Origin: Aurantiochytrium sp. KH105
Taxonomy: Eukaryota; Sar; Bigyra; Thraustochytrida; Thraustochytriidae
Direction of reading: 5' to 3'
Assembly (NCBI GenBank): GCA_003116975.1
Contig: BGKB01000032.1
Span: 186,001-250,000 of the forward strand
DNA length: 64,000 bases
This document shows, piece after piece, positions 50,601 through 58,939 of this stretch. The position numbers and the translations under genes were made by a program. The stretch's first letter is position 1, and every line of letters starts with the position of its first letter. Below the pieces are notes generated by a model. The model was not told where the DNA came from. It searched no databases and saw only the letters and a list, made by a program, of their open reading frames with translations.

Positions 50601-51315
50601 TCCCATCACTCTTTACCGTATTCTCCTCAGAAAATGGCCGGAAGTTCCCGGACAGCCTGATCTGATGCATCTGCATGAGCTCGACCCGGCACTTGCTCGG
50701 GGTCTTCAGTCCATGCTCGACTATGATGGCGACGATGTAGAGACAGTTTTCTGCGCTGACTTCGGTGGACTCCGACCGGGAGGCGAGAATGAGCCCGTCA
50801 CCAACCAGAATCGTGAGGAGTATGTTGCAGAGAAGGTCGCTTTTAAGCTCCACAAAGAGTTCTTCGAAATCATCGACAAGCTCCTGGAGGGCTTCGAAAC
50901 GGTCATCGACCGCAACATGCGGTCCTTTCAGCTGTTCGAGCCCGAGCAGCTCGAGCTCGCGTTGATCGGAACCGACGCGCTCGACATTGACGAGCTTTGC
51001 GCATCCACCGAGTATGATGGGGGTTATACGCCATCCTCTCGCGTCATCATGTGGTTCTGGCAGATTGTCAAGGCTTGGGACAAGGACAAGCAGCGTGAGC
51101 TACTACGTTTTGCAACGGGGGCTCCGCGAGCGCCAGTCGGCGGCCTTCAATCCCTCCGATTCTCTATTCAGCGGGCAGGTCCGGACACCGACCAGCTGCC
51201 AACAGCGTCCACTTGCTTCAATCTCTTGCTTCTCCCAGAGTATTCTTCCAAGCAGAAACTGGCGGCCAAGCTCGATGTGGCGCTGAATAACGCGCAAGGT
51301 TTCGGACTTTCCTAA
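47650..51315 (+). CDS. RCC1-repeat HECT-type E3 ubiquitin ligase (HERC-like)
   Basis: 1,221 residues from ATG 47650 (context ACGCAAGATG), intronless. A disordered basic N-terminus (1-190) precedes RCC1-like beta-propeller repeats (about 195-560; AAGPSHILALTASGRLLAWGEN and similar). A helical middle region leads to the HECT domain (about 860-1221). The N-lobe has LQVKFEGEEGIDVGGVKKEFF; the C-lobe ends with LPTASTCFNLLLLPEYSS, in which C1189 is the ubiquitin thioester cysteine. It carries out transfer of ubiquitin from an E2 to substrate. Domain order matches small HERC proteins (HERC3-6, about 1,000-1,050 residues) with a longer N-terminus. Next to the GTPase and TIR genes; the substrate is unknown. 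Confidence 0.93.
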   Translation: MNRRTSTGYGFSRYGDEEEPPRLGNAQGGSFRSLLGMSRSRPQAQPQPHPQLMVLPINQSLGMQGGTTLAFFPPVENRSRPRGGSVFGARRRNREPSPPPIPLVSDPGVALDVKKEWHDLFEHQHQQRNCQEDQAPALKAMRMPASENPGTLGRRSAKYSRKVRGTSKRISQSIFGRSKANAQSSVCAAEVLIPTEATSPHAPFIVDEMSIFDGDTVRTAQGWSDQVVFTTENGNLFVANTQAGQPEVNQLNLPEFLLEDDGETVIDAQTGSSHIILLTDLGRVFAYASSKASPYLLENKRNEPIVQIVCTQKVTLLLGHSGRVYAHGASSAGDLGLGDKLTQIREDEPARQVEGGLKHVAVQRLAAGPSHILALTASGRLLAWGENANNQQGSFRPVKTSYPLPIDSDKLNKIRACDIACGDTFIAVLTRSGELHILGCGLKEDATFAPSFENDYFKPIVAISAGKDYVAALHDDGEVTVYDVSESLPLRGFAAKETLPLVSKATFPAMETEHGAARVAVLGNIILAFGANEEAAEKRLRFVDEAIAATPRLFLNATRVSEAVRSSTARGLAQDLIFVLGDPYRLSSSFLLEGDLSMQDLESEEEEISPSGVDLAGAQSALDDAKRKLARSQREQAAVAIALDAVLESLGANAEAVIHADQTRLFLVFLCTPLAQMAGSGAFRKLVQILDSVEKRVLSELLKWIFEEVDAQALATYLIEPLVDLFSQEALGASLDGSSDLIATAKLLQGLYTINEAHARLQIEGRAGHFPVDRKLFTTNVLLNLDPLEIDRIFHRWQDHISCPKSRTAPFSILQYPFLISVDTKSEILRLEGSHVMMKRYQDARRRGQQATLVLSVRRDRVLMDTIRALAATDTVDMKMPLQVKFEGEEGIDVGGVKKEFFELLSTTLFDPHMGVFSSIDVGGTEKLWFSHEESALNSVDLMARFLASGSKSPDEVDKNELYVLVGQLIGLAIYNSTILDVQFPITLYRILLRKWPEVPGQPDLMHLHELDPALARGLQSMLDYDGDDVETVFCADFGGLRPGGENEPVTNQNREEYVAEKVAFKLHKEFFEIIDKLLEGFETVIDRNMRSFQLFEPEQLELALIGTDALDIDELCASTEYDGGYTPSSRVIMWFWQIVKAWDKDKQRELLRFATGAPRAPVGGLQSLRFSIQRAGPDTDQLPTASTCFNLLLLPEYSSKQKLAAKLDVALNNAQGFGLS

Positions 51316-51714
51316 ACAGGTAATTAGCAGCATCAAATAAGAATAAAAAAGATTGCAGTGGTCGCGACTGACTGCGAGGCCTTCACTGATTCTTCTTCTC
51401 AATTTCATTATTGAAGTAATTGTGCAGAATAACCTCTTAACAAAAGTGGTCTTCTGCTCAGGCTGAGCTTGCATGGAAAGTTTGAAATGTTGAGGTGAAA
51501 GTGTATGCGTTGCTCTCGTGCAGCCAAAAAAAATATGGCATGGACTGAAATTGTCGGTTGTACAAGGAGAAGAATCAACTTGATGCGATTTGATTTGATT
51601 TTTAAAGTGATTTGATTTGATTTGATTTGATATGATTTTGCGACAACTTGTAATGCGAGGAGACAATTCGATGAGACGATTGGAGAAAATGGCCAGGAGA
51701 AGAGAATTGCTCGG
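51316..51714. other. Convergent 3' flanks of HECT ligase and GTPase, 399 bp
   Basis: AT-rich. It contains a degenerate GATTT pentamer array (51587-51639). AATAAGAATAAAA just after the HECT stop may serve polyadenylation. No gene. Confidence 0.55.
51587..51639. repeat. (GATTT)n pentamer array
   Basis: About eight GATTT units split by TTTAAAGT, at the shared 3' end of two convergent genes. Confidence 0.75.
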
Positions 51715-54700
51715 TTAACCGCGTCGCCTGCGACGCGCCTGATCGAGAAAGGCTTCGAGCTCATCATCATCACTGCCATTGCCGCCGCCGCCCTGAGAAG
51801 CACCTTCGCCGCCGTCTTCGGCCGCGCCCGCGTTCATCCGCGACATCGCAAGCAGCGCCAGCAGCATGCCGAGACCGGCCGCAGACTCATCCGGCATATT
51901 GGCCAACTCATCACGGAGCTCGTTCAAGTCGCGGATTTCCTCGTCGGCCACGAGGGACGAGCGAAGGTCGTAGAAGGCCGGGATGATCATGGCGCCGCGG
52001 TCGCCATCTTCATGAAACCAGACGACCGGGAGGCCCGTCTCCGGGTTGGGAAGAATGCCAATCACCGTGAGCGCGCCACTCAAGCACCCACTGCCCTGGA
52101 CTCGGCGGCGAAAGTTGAGCACCGTACCGGGCCTAAAGCCGCACAGCCTGCCGCAGATCTCCGGGCGAACGTCAAAGAGAGCGGTGCGCGCGCCACTCTG
52201 CCCCACAGGAAACTCCAGGGTAGGCTGGAGACGGAGCCTGCGGAGCTCCGCTTCGCTCGGAGGAGTAAAATCATCGACAACAACTGTCACAGGGCGTAGA
52301 GTTTCTGTCCGAAGATAGCGGAAGCCTCCAGGATAGTCTTCGTGGAGCCGAGCCCAACGAGCAGCCCCGACCTTAGTGCTGTCGTGCAGGAAGAGACTCG
52401 GGCGCTCGCTATTGTGCTTTGAGACACCAATCACTGTGAACGTAATGAAGCCTTGGTCTCCTGCGTTGAGACCGAGTTGGTCGCCACTCTTAAGACCTGG
52501 CATGAAGACGCCGATGATCTCGGGCCGCGTGTCAAACATGCCCTGCTCCTCGTACCGAAGACCGATCACGTAGGGAAAGTCGGGTTGCATATCAATGGCT
52601 ACCTTAGCAATGCGGTCATTGCTTGGACCCGTGTCAGCGTGACGTTCCATATCGCTGTGCTTGACCTCAGTGACATGCGAAGACTGAACTTTGACTGCGT
52701 TCTCGGGTCTGCCCCGGCCAAATATTCCAGCGCCATCCACGTCATCCATCTTGACCAGGAAGAACAGCAGTACTCCGTCCTGATCTGCATTGAGACCGAT
52801 GCAGGTGGCCTCAACCTGCCCCATGCGCACCACGTCTCCAGGGACAAAGCCACCAACAGCCCGGCACACGTCGGGGCGCACGTCAAAGCGGGCCCAGTGT
52901 GAGTTGCGAACGCCTTTGCGGAAGCCAAACGTGCACCGAAGATCGCCCTTGGTGATGGCTTCCAAGTGCGACGGGGTCGCAAACTTGCAAAGGGATGGGT
53001 TATTGGCCTGCTTCTCCAGGATGCCCACATCTTCGCCAACTTCGTACTTGAGGTCATGGCGATCTTCATAGCCGATCCGATAGCAGTTGGTGAAGCCCGT
53101 CGCGAACCAGTGGACGCGGCACCAGCCAGGCAGGATGGGTGCGTCAAAGGCAGCTGGATTTCCGGTCCAACCCTGAGGAGTTCGCGTGGTGCCACGCACT
53201 TCTCCGTTCATATCAGTCCAGGAGAGTACCATGCCGGGACCAGACCAGTCTTGTTCCATTGCGTCAAAAGCATCATGATCCCAGACTTCTTCGTTGCGCA
53301 TGACGATGGCACCCTCAAAAATAGTACTCGTGGAAACAGGCTGCTGCTTGAGGACTTCCTCGCGCCACTTATGGTATTGCAGGAGCTGACGGAAGTTGAG
53401 ATCGAGCCGGTCGCAAATTTCGTGATCATCAAGGGTAAGAAGTTCCGCGGCGCTGAGGCCCGATCGAAGGAGGCCCTCAGTGGGAATGTCAAGACCGCGA
53501 AACTCATTGGCAACCACAAAGTTGGGCGCAACCGGGCCCTTACTTCCGGTGTTACGCAGACTGTCGCAGTCTTCCACGGTCCATCCGAAAAAGCCGGTCA
53601 GGTGGATATCCTGGAGATGCATGAGATCCGTGATGGTGAGAATGCCGGCAACAGTCAGGCCCTGAAGCTTGTCCTCAAGAGCCTTCGCCCGCAAAAACTC
53701 GGCGAGCTCGCGCGCCTCTTCGGGGATAGTGTACTCTCGGAAGAGATCTGCGACGGTACGAGGGTCGGCGAGCACGCGGCGGCAGTCGAAGAGGTCGTTC
53801 TGCCGTGCCTCGACACTGAAACGCCGCAGCTCAGCAAGTGTCTTTTCTTTTTCACCTTCGTCAAGGGGGTCGTTGTCGACAAAGTAGCAAGGGATGTCCT
53901 TGTTGGTGCGCAGCATTTCCTCGATGGCCGGGAAGTGCTCTCGCAGCTCGCCGTTCCACTCGGCCTCAAGATCGCCTGCCGACTTGGGTCGTCGCCGTTG
54001 CGAGATTGGGTCGTCATACCAGCGGGTGAACATGATCAAAGTGTGCTCCCAAAAGCCTGTCTTGAATCGGCGCTCAAAGACAGAGAGCATCTGCTGGAGC
54101 GGGCCTCGCAGGCGCGGGTCCTGCGAGTTGAAGAGCACAACAAAGGTGTGGACACCGCCGAGGTCCGCCAGCTTGCCGAGCATGTCGGAGACATTGGCGT
54201 CATCGCGATGCTGACTGTCTGAAAGTCCAGGGGTGTCGATGACAATCACCTCGTTGCCCTCCTCCTCCTGCCCGAGCCAGTGCGTTAGGTACATGTCGGT
54301 GGTACTGGTGACGGACTTGGCCGTGGCATCAACACGGAAGATGGTGTTGTCGGGGTCTAGACCGGCAAGTTGAGAGCACAAGAGGCTCTTGCCCACGCCA
54401 GTCTCGCCAAGCACAGCCACAACGGGTATGATCGGTTCTCCGCGGAGCTTGCGAAGCGTTTGGAGCCAGCCAACGGCCTGAAACACAGTATTGCTCCGAA
54501 ATTCATACTTGCACGGCTTGCCTTTGCGCGTGACCGTCAAGTACCATTTGCCGTCGCGTCGGGCCGCCGGGTCATCGTCGAGGTCAAAGTCGAGGATGTC
54601 TTCGAGCTCCGCGACCTTCTTAGCTTTGGCGCTATTGTATCGAATTGCGTCATGGACTTTTTGCAAAACGGTTCTTGCGAAGACCACGAGGGTGACTCCC

Positions 54701-54849
54701 TCGGCGTCAGCGCGCAGGAGGCCCTCAAATTCATGCCGCGGCTCGTCCAAGAACATTCTTGGGATGGTTGATCGTCGCAGGGTCGCCCTCGACGGCGGCA
54801 TGGCCAGGATGGTCACTTCATGCTCGCGAACGTCGCGAGCCTCGCTCAT
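51715..54849 (-). CDS. AIG1/GIMAP-like GTPase with PH-like, SAM-like, MIB/HERC2 and three novel repeat domains
   Basis: 1,044 residues from ATG 54849. A PH-like N-terminal region (about 35-135) leads to a GTPase of the AIG1/septin-like class: P-loop GETGVGKS (148-155), switch DTPGL (205-209) and a TRWYDD sequence in the G4 position. SAM/death-like helices follow (about 390-500). A MIB/HERC2-type domain (about 515-605) has CRVHWFATGFTNCYRIGYE and DLKY. Then a module occurs three times at about residues 653, 771 and 893 (FDVRPDV, FDTRPEI, FDVRPEI, each followed by a GF-x-PG turn and a CIG/VIG strand, period about 120). The C-terminus is Gly- and acid-rich. AIG1 GTPases act in immunity and at membranes; the role here is inferred. 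Divergent from the TIR gene. Confidence 0.82.
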   Translation of the reverse strand: MSEARDVREHEVTILAMPPSRATLRRSTIPRMFLDEPRHEFEGLLRADAEGVTLVVFARTVLQKVHDAIRYNSAKAKKVAELEDILDFDLDDDPAARRDGKWYLTVTRKGKPCKYEFRSNTVFQAVGWLQTLRKLRGEPIIPVVAVLGETGVGKSLLCSQLAGLDPDNTIFRVDATAKSVTSTTDMYLTHWLGQEEEGNEVIVIDTPGLSDSQHRDDANVSDMLGKLADLGGVHTFVVLFNSQDPRLRGPLQQMLSVFERRFKTGFWEHTLIMFTRWYDDPISQRRRPKSAGDLEAEWNGELREHFPAIEEMLRTNKDIPCYFVDNDPLDEGEKEKTLAELRRFSVEARQNDLFDCRRVLADPRTVADLFREYTIPEEARELAEFLRAKALEDKLQGLTVAGILTITDLMHLQDIHLTGFFGWTVEDCDSLRNTGSKGPVAPNFVVANEFRGLDIPTEGLLRSGLSAAELLTLDDHEICDRLDLNFRQLLQYHKWREEVLKQQPVSTSTIFEGAIVMRNEEVWDHDAFDAMEQDWSGPGMVLSWTDMNGEVRGTTRTPQGWTGNPAAFDAPILPGWCRVHWFATGFTNCYRIGYEDRHDLKYEVGEDVGILEKQANNPSLCKFATPSHLEAITKGDLRCTFGFRKGVRNSHWARFDVRPDVCRAVGGFVPGDVVRMGQVEATCIGLNADQDGVLLFFLVKMDDVDGAGIFGRGRPENAVKVQSSHVTEVKHSDMERHADTGPSNDRIAKVAIDMQPDFPYVIGLRYEEQGMFDTRPEIIGVFMPGLKSGDQLGLNAGDQGFITFTVIGVSKHNSERPSLFLHDSTKVGAARWARLHEDYPGGFRYLRTETLRPVTVVVDDFTPPSEAELRRLRLQPTLEFPVGQSGARTALFDVRPEICGRLCGFRPGTVLNFRRRVQGSGCLSGALTVIGILPNPETGLPVVWFHEDGDRGAMIIPAFYDLRSSLVADEEIRDLNELRDELANMPDESAAGLGMLLALLAMSRMNAGAAEDGGEGASQGGGGNGSDDDELEAFLDQARRRRRG

Positions 54850-55783
54850 CTTTCTTCCTTTTCTTGTTTGCTTTTCTTGCTGCTGTTTCCGATCTGCTGC
54901 CCCGGCTGCCGCTCGACTTCGCCAACTTAACCAAGCGAGCGGCTACTATGCTGGTGCTTTCTTTGTCAAGGTGCAGAGCACACCAAGCTAAGAAAATGCC
55001 TTCGTTCAGTCAAGCTTGATCAAACAAAGCTCGTGCCCTCTGCCCTCGCAAATGACTCGAGTATCGGAGAAAGTCCAAGTCGAAACGAGCCGAGTCGGAC
55101 CGGGATGCTCGCCTCGATTCGACTCGAGCCGTCAAGCAGTTTCATCCCGCGATGGAGTAGCCTGGCGCATGCTAGCAAGCCAGCAGGACTCGACAACCCA
55201 ACTCGAAGGCGCGTGCGGCCGCCCGGCTTCTGGCCGCCTCGCGGCCAATCACAGTGGGGGGGTTACTGCACAAGCCTCGGCTGCATGACCTTCCGCGGAC
55301 GCTGTGGGAGCAACCACGGCCCGCTGCGGGCTGCAACGTGGCTTCTGTGGGAGAGGGCTGAAAGGGCGGTCTCCAGTGAAGTCCATAGTAACACCGTAGA
55401 AGATGCCGCGAGAGCTGCGGGGCTGCTGCCACCGGGACCCGCACGTGCACACGTGGAAGCGCGCGTCCTGACGCGATCTCGGCCGGCGCCGTTCTCCCGG
55501 CGGCTGCGGGCGGCGCGCGGCGCGCGGCGCAGGCTGCTTGCACTTGCTCGCCGTCCGCTCTCCCGGCCGGCGTGCGTCCAGGCTGCGCGCGGCGCGGTGC
55601 ACCGCGGACGGCCGGCCGGCCGACCAGGCTCCGACGGACCGCGCCAAGCGTGCCGTGCCCTCCCTCTTCGCTCTCTTTGGCCCCTCTCTTTGCTTCACCG
55701 CGCAGCAGCAGCAGCAGTTGCAGCACGTGCAGGGAGTGTGCACCGCGTGTAATGTGATAGAAAGGTGTTGGGCCATGATCTCC

Positions 55784-55827
55784 CCTTCCTTCCTTCCTTC
55801 CTTCCTTCCTTCCTTCCTTCCTTCCTT
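55784..55827. repeat. (CCTT)n microsatellite, 11 units
   Basis: Perfect CCTT tetramers between the divergent GTPase and TIR genes; length is likely to vary between strains. Confidence 0.9.
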
Positions 55828-56384
55828 AGAATGGAGACACGTTTATTACGTGTACGCATGTTTGCACTGCGCCAGCAGAACGTCCTATTGCCACCATGGC
55901 GACTTTGTCGCGTGAATCATTCGCTCTGGCCGGGCTGGCTGAGCCTGGCTCAGCCATCTGGCTGGCTTGACAACTTACGCACGCAACCATACCTCATCGT
56001 GGCCGCTCGCGGGCCGAGGCCAAGTGCGACAGAAACACCAAGGTCGGTCGGTCGTCCAGCCGCGCGAACGCGTGCAGGACGCAGAGCGGCTGCAGCCTGC
56101 TCCGCAGCCGCTAGTGTCCACGGCCCGGGGTGCACGTGCACGCTGTCGCGGCCAGCTGCAGCAACCGCACGAGGCGGAAAGAAAGATTTGGTCCGCACGC
56201 GAGGTTAGTTTTCCAGAGGTCATGCGTGGAGAGGGGCGACGCAGAGCGCGACAGGTTGCGCCAACTTGTTGCGCGTCTCACGAAGTCTCGGTGGACGGGC
56301 GGTAGCTCAAACGCAGGGGGAGAACGGTGTGTGTGAGGAAAAAGGAGGTAGCAGAGAGAAGCAATTCCGCGTCAATAAAGCCAA

Positions 56385-56475
56385 GCCTAGCCAAGCAAAG
56401 GAAAGATAAGCAAAAGCAAAGTAAAGCGAAGCAGAGCCAAGCAAAGCAATAGCAAAGCAAAGCAGATCAGAGCAG
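56385..56475 (+). repeat. AGCAA-type leader repeat before the TIR gene
   Basis: A degenerate run of AAGCAAAGCAAAGC words, poor in T, ending about 80 bases before the ATG. It matches the run in front of PT-stalk gene 2, so it looks like a recurring 5' leader element. Confidence 0.6.
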
Positions 56476-56554
56476 AGCAGCAGCAAGGGACAAAGTGGTT
56501 GCAGAAGGGCCTCGCGAAGAAGAACGAGACCAGGCACCCAAACAGGCAGCCAAG

Positions 56555-58939
56555 ATGCCGCGCAGGTTCAGAAAAGGCGACCTGGTGCGGCTGACGAATG
56601 ATGGCTACGCCTTGGAGCGCAAGGGCTATGGCCGCGCCATGGGCAGACATCTGGGCGAGGTTGGGCGTGTTACCGAGGTCCTGACGCTAGGCTCCGGCAG
56701 CGACACGCGCCACATCGTCACCGTTGATCGCTTCGGTAGCTTCTGGTATGACGAAGACGTCCTTTCTCCCGCGGACGAGGAGACCGATGAAGTAGACGAT
56801 ACAGAAAACCTCGCGCGCGCCGAAGACGAGGGCACATCTCCCGCATCAGGCGCCTCCGAGACTCTTGGCACGCCGCGCTCTGGCAACAATATGGGCGCGG
56901 CTCTCCTCAAGATCTTGCAAATGCTCGTGGAATCTGGAGACGAAGATGACGAAGCGGAGCAAGACAACGAGGCCGGGCAGGAAGACCGCACCGAAGACCC
57001 CGATCGAGGCGAACTGCTCAAAGGCGACTATGTCCAGCTCGCAGTCAGCAAAAGCGAGCTGGAACGTCTCGCCGAAGGACATGGCGGGTATGTTGACGAC
57101 ATGGGCGAATACTGCGGTTCTTATGGCTATGTGAGCAGTGTGAGACGCGAGCAGAGTATAGTGCAGGTCACATCAATGGGTAACTGGTGGTACAACATGA
57201 GAGCCTTTCTCGTGGTGCGCCCGGTCGGCAAGCTCATCTTTGAAGGCAATCTTGTGCGGCTCACGACGAATTTGGAGAAACTCAGGTCTCAAGAGGACTA
57301 CTCGTCTATCATGGACGAATATCTCGGCAAAATGGGCATCGCTACCAAGGTCGACATGACCAAGATGGTCTGCAAAGTACAAGGCTTAGGTCACGTTTGG
57401 TACTCGCTCGACGTGGCCGAGCGCATTAAGATCCCGCCTGGACTCAAGTGCGTCAAGTCAAACCATTTTGTCGGCGACCATACCCTGAGGCCGTTTCGCA
57501 CCACGCACTCGAGGTTCCGTTGCAACAATTGCAAAAAATACCAGCCTGCGCAAAGCTGGCTCCTTAGCTGCAGGGAAGACGACTACGATCTATGCTTGTC
57601 CTGCGCTGAGCCCAGGCTCGAAGAGCTCTTGCCAAATCCCTCGACCAGAGAAGAGCCTCAACCGTCGTCCACAAGGCTCTCGCGCCGATCCTCTCCTCTA
57701 GCAACCACGATGCGTCGCTTAAGCCAAGCAACAGGTCGGCGCCAACGCCACAGCCAACCTGCAGCCGGATCGGTGCTCATTTGTGTCGTTTCGCGACATG
57801 AAGACGTCAGTGAACAGACCATCGCGCTTTTGGAAGGCCACACCTTGGACGCAAGCGAAGGCAGGGCATATCTCTTGGGCTTACCGGAGTTTGGTTCTGG
57901 GGACGGCACAACAGAGGAGATTTTTGCACGTCACGTTGAGCGCATCAAGCATTGCAATTGCATGGTGGTAATCGTGACTCCAGAGTACTTTCAAAGCGAT
58001 ATCTGTCTCTTAGAACTCGGAGTTGCGGCTCGCTACGACATCCCCGTCTTTCCACTTGCCATCTGCAAGGATGGCGAAGGTCTCGATAATCCGGAGGTCA
58101 TGCGTCCGATCTTGAAAGTTTTCAAGCAGACCCAGGGCCACCTCACAAAGACGTCGCAAATCTTCGGCGACCAGATTAACTGGCAAAGGTTCGATAGCGA
58201 ACGGATGCAGGAACTTTGTTGCGGCACCGAGGACATCCTCAGAGGCGTGGAACGTCTATACCTCGCCACCCAAGGAAACTCTCTATTTCTTTTTGGCCCT
58301 CTCGATGACGCCGAGTTAATGCGTTCGAGCGCCGCCGATCTCCTGAAGCAGCTGCGCCCGGCCTGCAGCAATCCGCGCGAGACTTTTCACCGCTTTTGGC
58401 TTCCTCGTCTCGGATTGGCCGTGCGTCACATGACCCATCTACCGCTTTCGGAAGGCATGGAATCGCATATATTTTTGAGCCATGCATGGGGTGCGGACCA
58501 GGGGATACACAGACGTGTGATTGAGCTGAAGGAGTCCCTTCGTAAGCGTGGAATCACTGCCTGGGTCGACGACGGGCACATGCACCCAGGCTCGCCCATC
58601 CAACCAACCATAATCAGGGCAATGAAGGTTTCGCAGTTCGTTGGAATTTGCGTCACGCAAGAGTACCTCGAAAAGTGTGATGAGGAGCCTGTCGATCCCC
58701 ACTATGTTTCCATAGAGTATAGCTGGGCAACTAGACATCGCACACATCGAATTGTGCCCATTGTCATGGAGCCCGAGTACGCGTCTCGTGATGGGGACTG
58801 GGGCGAAGGAAACCCAAGTATATTCCTCAGCAATATGCTCAACATCCGCTACTGCTCCGAGGAAGACACAGTTGATAGAGTCGCTGAGCAAATTGAGCAA
58901 CACATTCTCAACCAAGCGATCCGCGCAGGAACTATCTGA
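56555..58939 (+). CDS. Mind-bomb-repeat, zinc-binding, double-TIR protein
   Basis: 794 residues from ATG 56555 (GCCAAGATG; the frame opens at a GTG 20 codons earlier). Three SH3-like mind-bomb-type repeats occupy about 4-72, 150-220 and 228-300 (KGDLVRLTNDGY, LAEGHGGYVDDMGEY, GNLVRLTTNLEKL, each ending in a W-Y strand). An acidic linker separates the first two. A Cys-rich zinc segment follows (about 318-352, CNNCKKYQ, CLSCAEP). Two TIR-type domains end the protein: about 403-540 (LICVVSRHED, E487 in CLLELGVA) and about 636-755 (IFLSHAWG, WVDDGHMHPGSPI, E721 in SIEYSWA). Both glutamates align with the catalytic Glu of NAD-cleaving TIRs such as SARM1. No TM or LRR. Role in immunity or NAD signalling is inferred. 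Confidence 0.82.
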   Translation: MPRRFRKGDLVRLTNDGYALERKGYGRAMGRHLGEVGRVTEVLTLGSGSDTRHIVTVDRFGSFWYDEDVLSPADEETDEVDDTENLARAEDEGTSPASGASETLGTPRSGNNMGAALLKILQMLVESGDEDDEAEQDNEAGQEDRTEDPDRGELLKGDYVQLAVSKSELERLAEGHGGYVDDMGEYCGSYGYVSSVRREQSIVQVTSMGNWWYNMRAFLVVRPVGKLIFEGNLVRLTTNLEKLRSQEDYSSIMDEYLGKMGIATKVDMTKMVCKVQGLGHVWYSLDVAERIKIPPGLKCVKSNHFVGDHTLRPFRTTHSRFRCNNCKKYQPAQSWLLSCREDDYDLCLSCAEPRLEELLPNPSTREEPQPSSTRLSRRSSPLATTMRRLSQATGRRQRHSQPAAGSVLICVVSRHEDVSEQTIALLEGHTLDASEGRAYLLGLPEFGSGDGTTEEIFARHVERIKHCNCMVVIVTPEYFQSDICLLELGVAARYDIPVFPLAICKDGEGLDNPEVMRPILKVFKQTQGHLTKTSQIFGDQINWQRFDSERMQELCCGTEDILRGVERLYLATQGNSLFLFGPLDDAELMRSSAADLLKQLRPACSNPRETFHRFWLPRLGLAVRHMTHLPLSEGMESHIFLSHAWGADQGIHRRVIELKESLRKRGITAWVDDGHMHPGSPIQPTIIRAMKVSQFVGICVTQEYLEKCDEEPVDPHYVSIEYSWATRHRTHRIVPIVMEPEYASRDGDWGEGNPSIFLSNMLNIRYCSEEDTVDRVAEQIEQHILNQAIRAGTI

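Larger units (their letters stand above)
54850..56554. promoter_or_regulatory. Shared divergent intergenic region of the GTPase and TIR genes
   Basis: 1.7 kb between divergent starts. It contains GACTCGA-type words near 55060-55130, very GC-rich sequence 55480-55660, a CCTT microsatellite (55784-55827), and a long purine-rich AGCAA leader (about 56385-56475) before the TIR ATG. Frames on both strands are GC-driven and give no domains. Confidence 0.5.
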
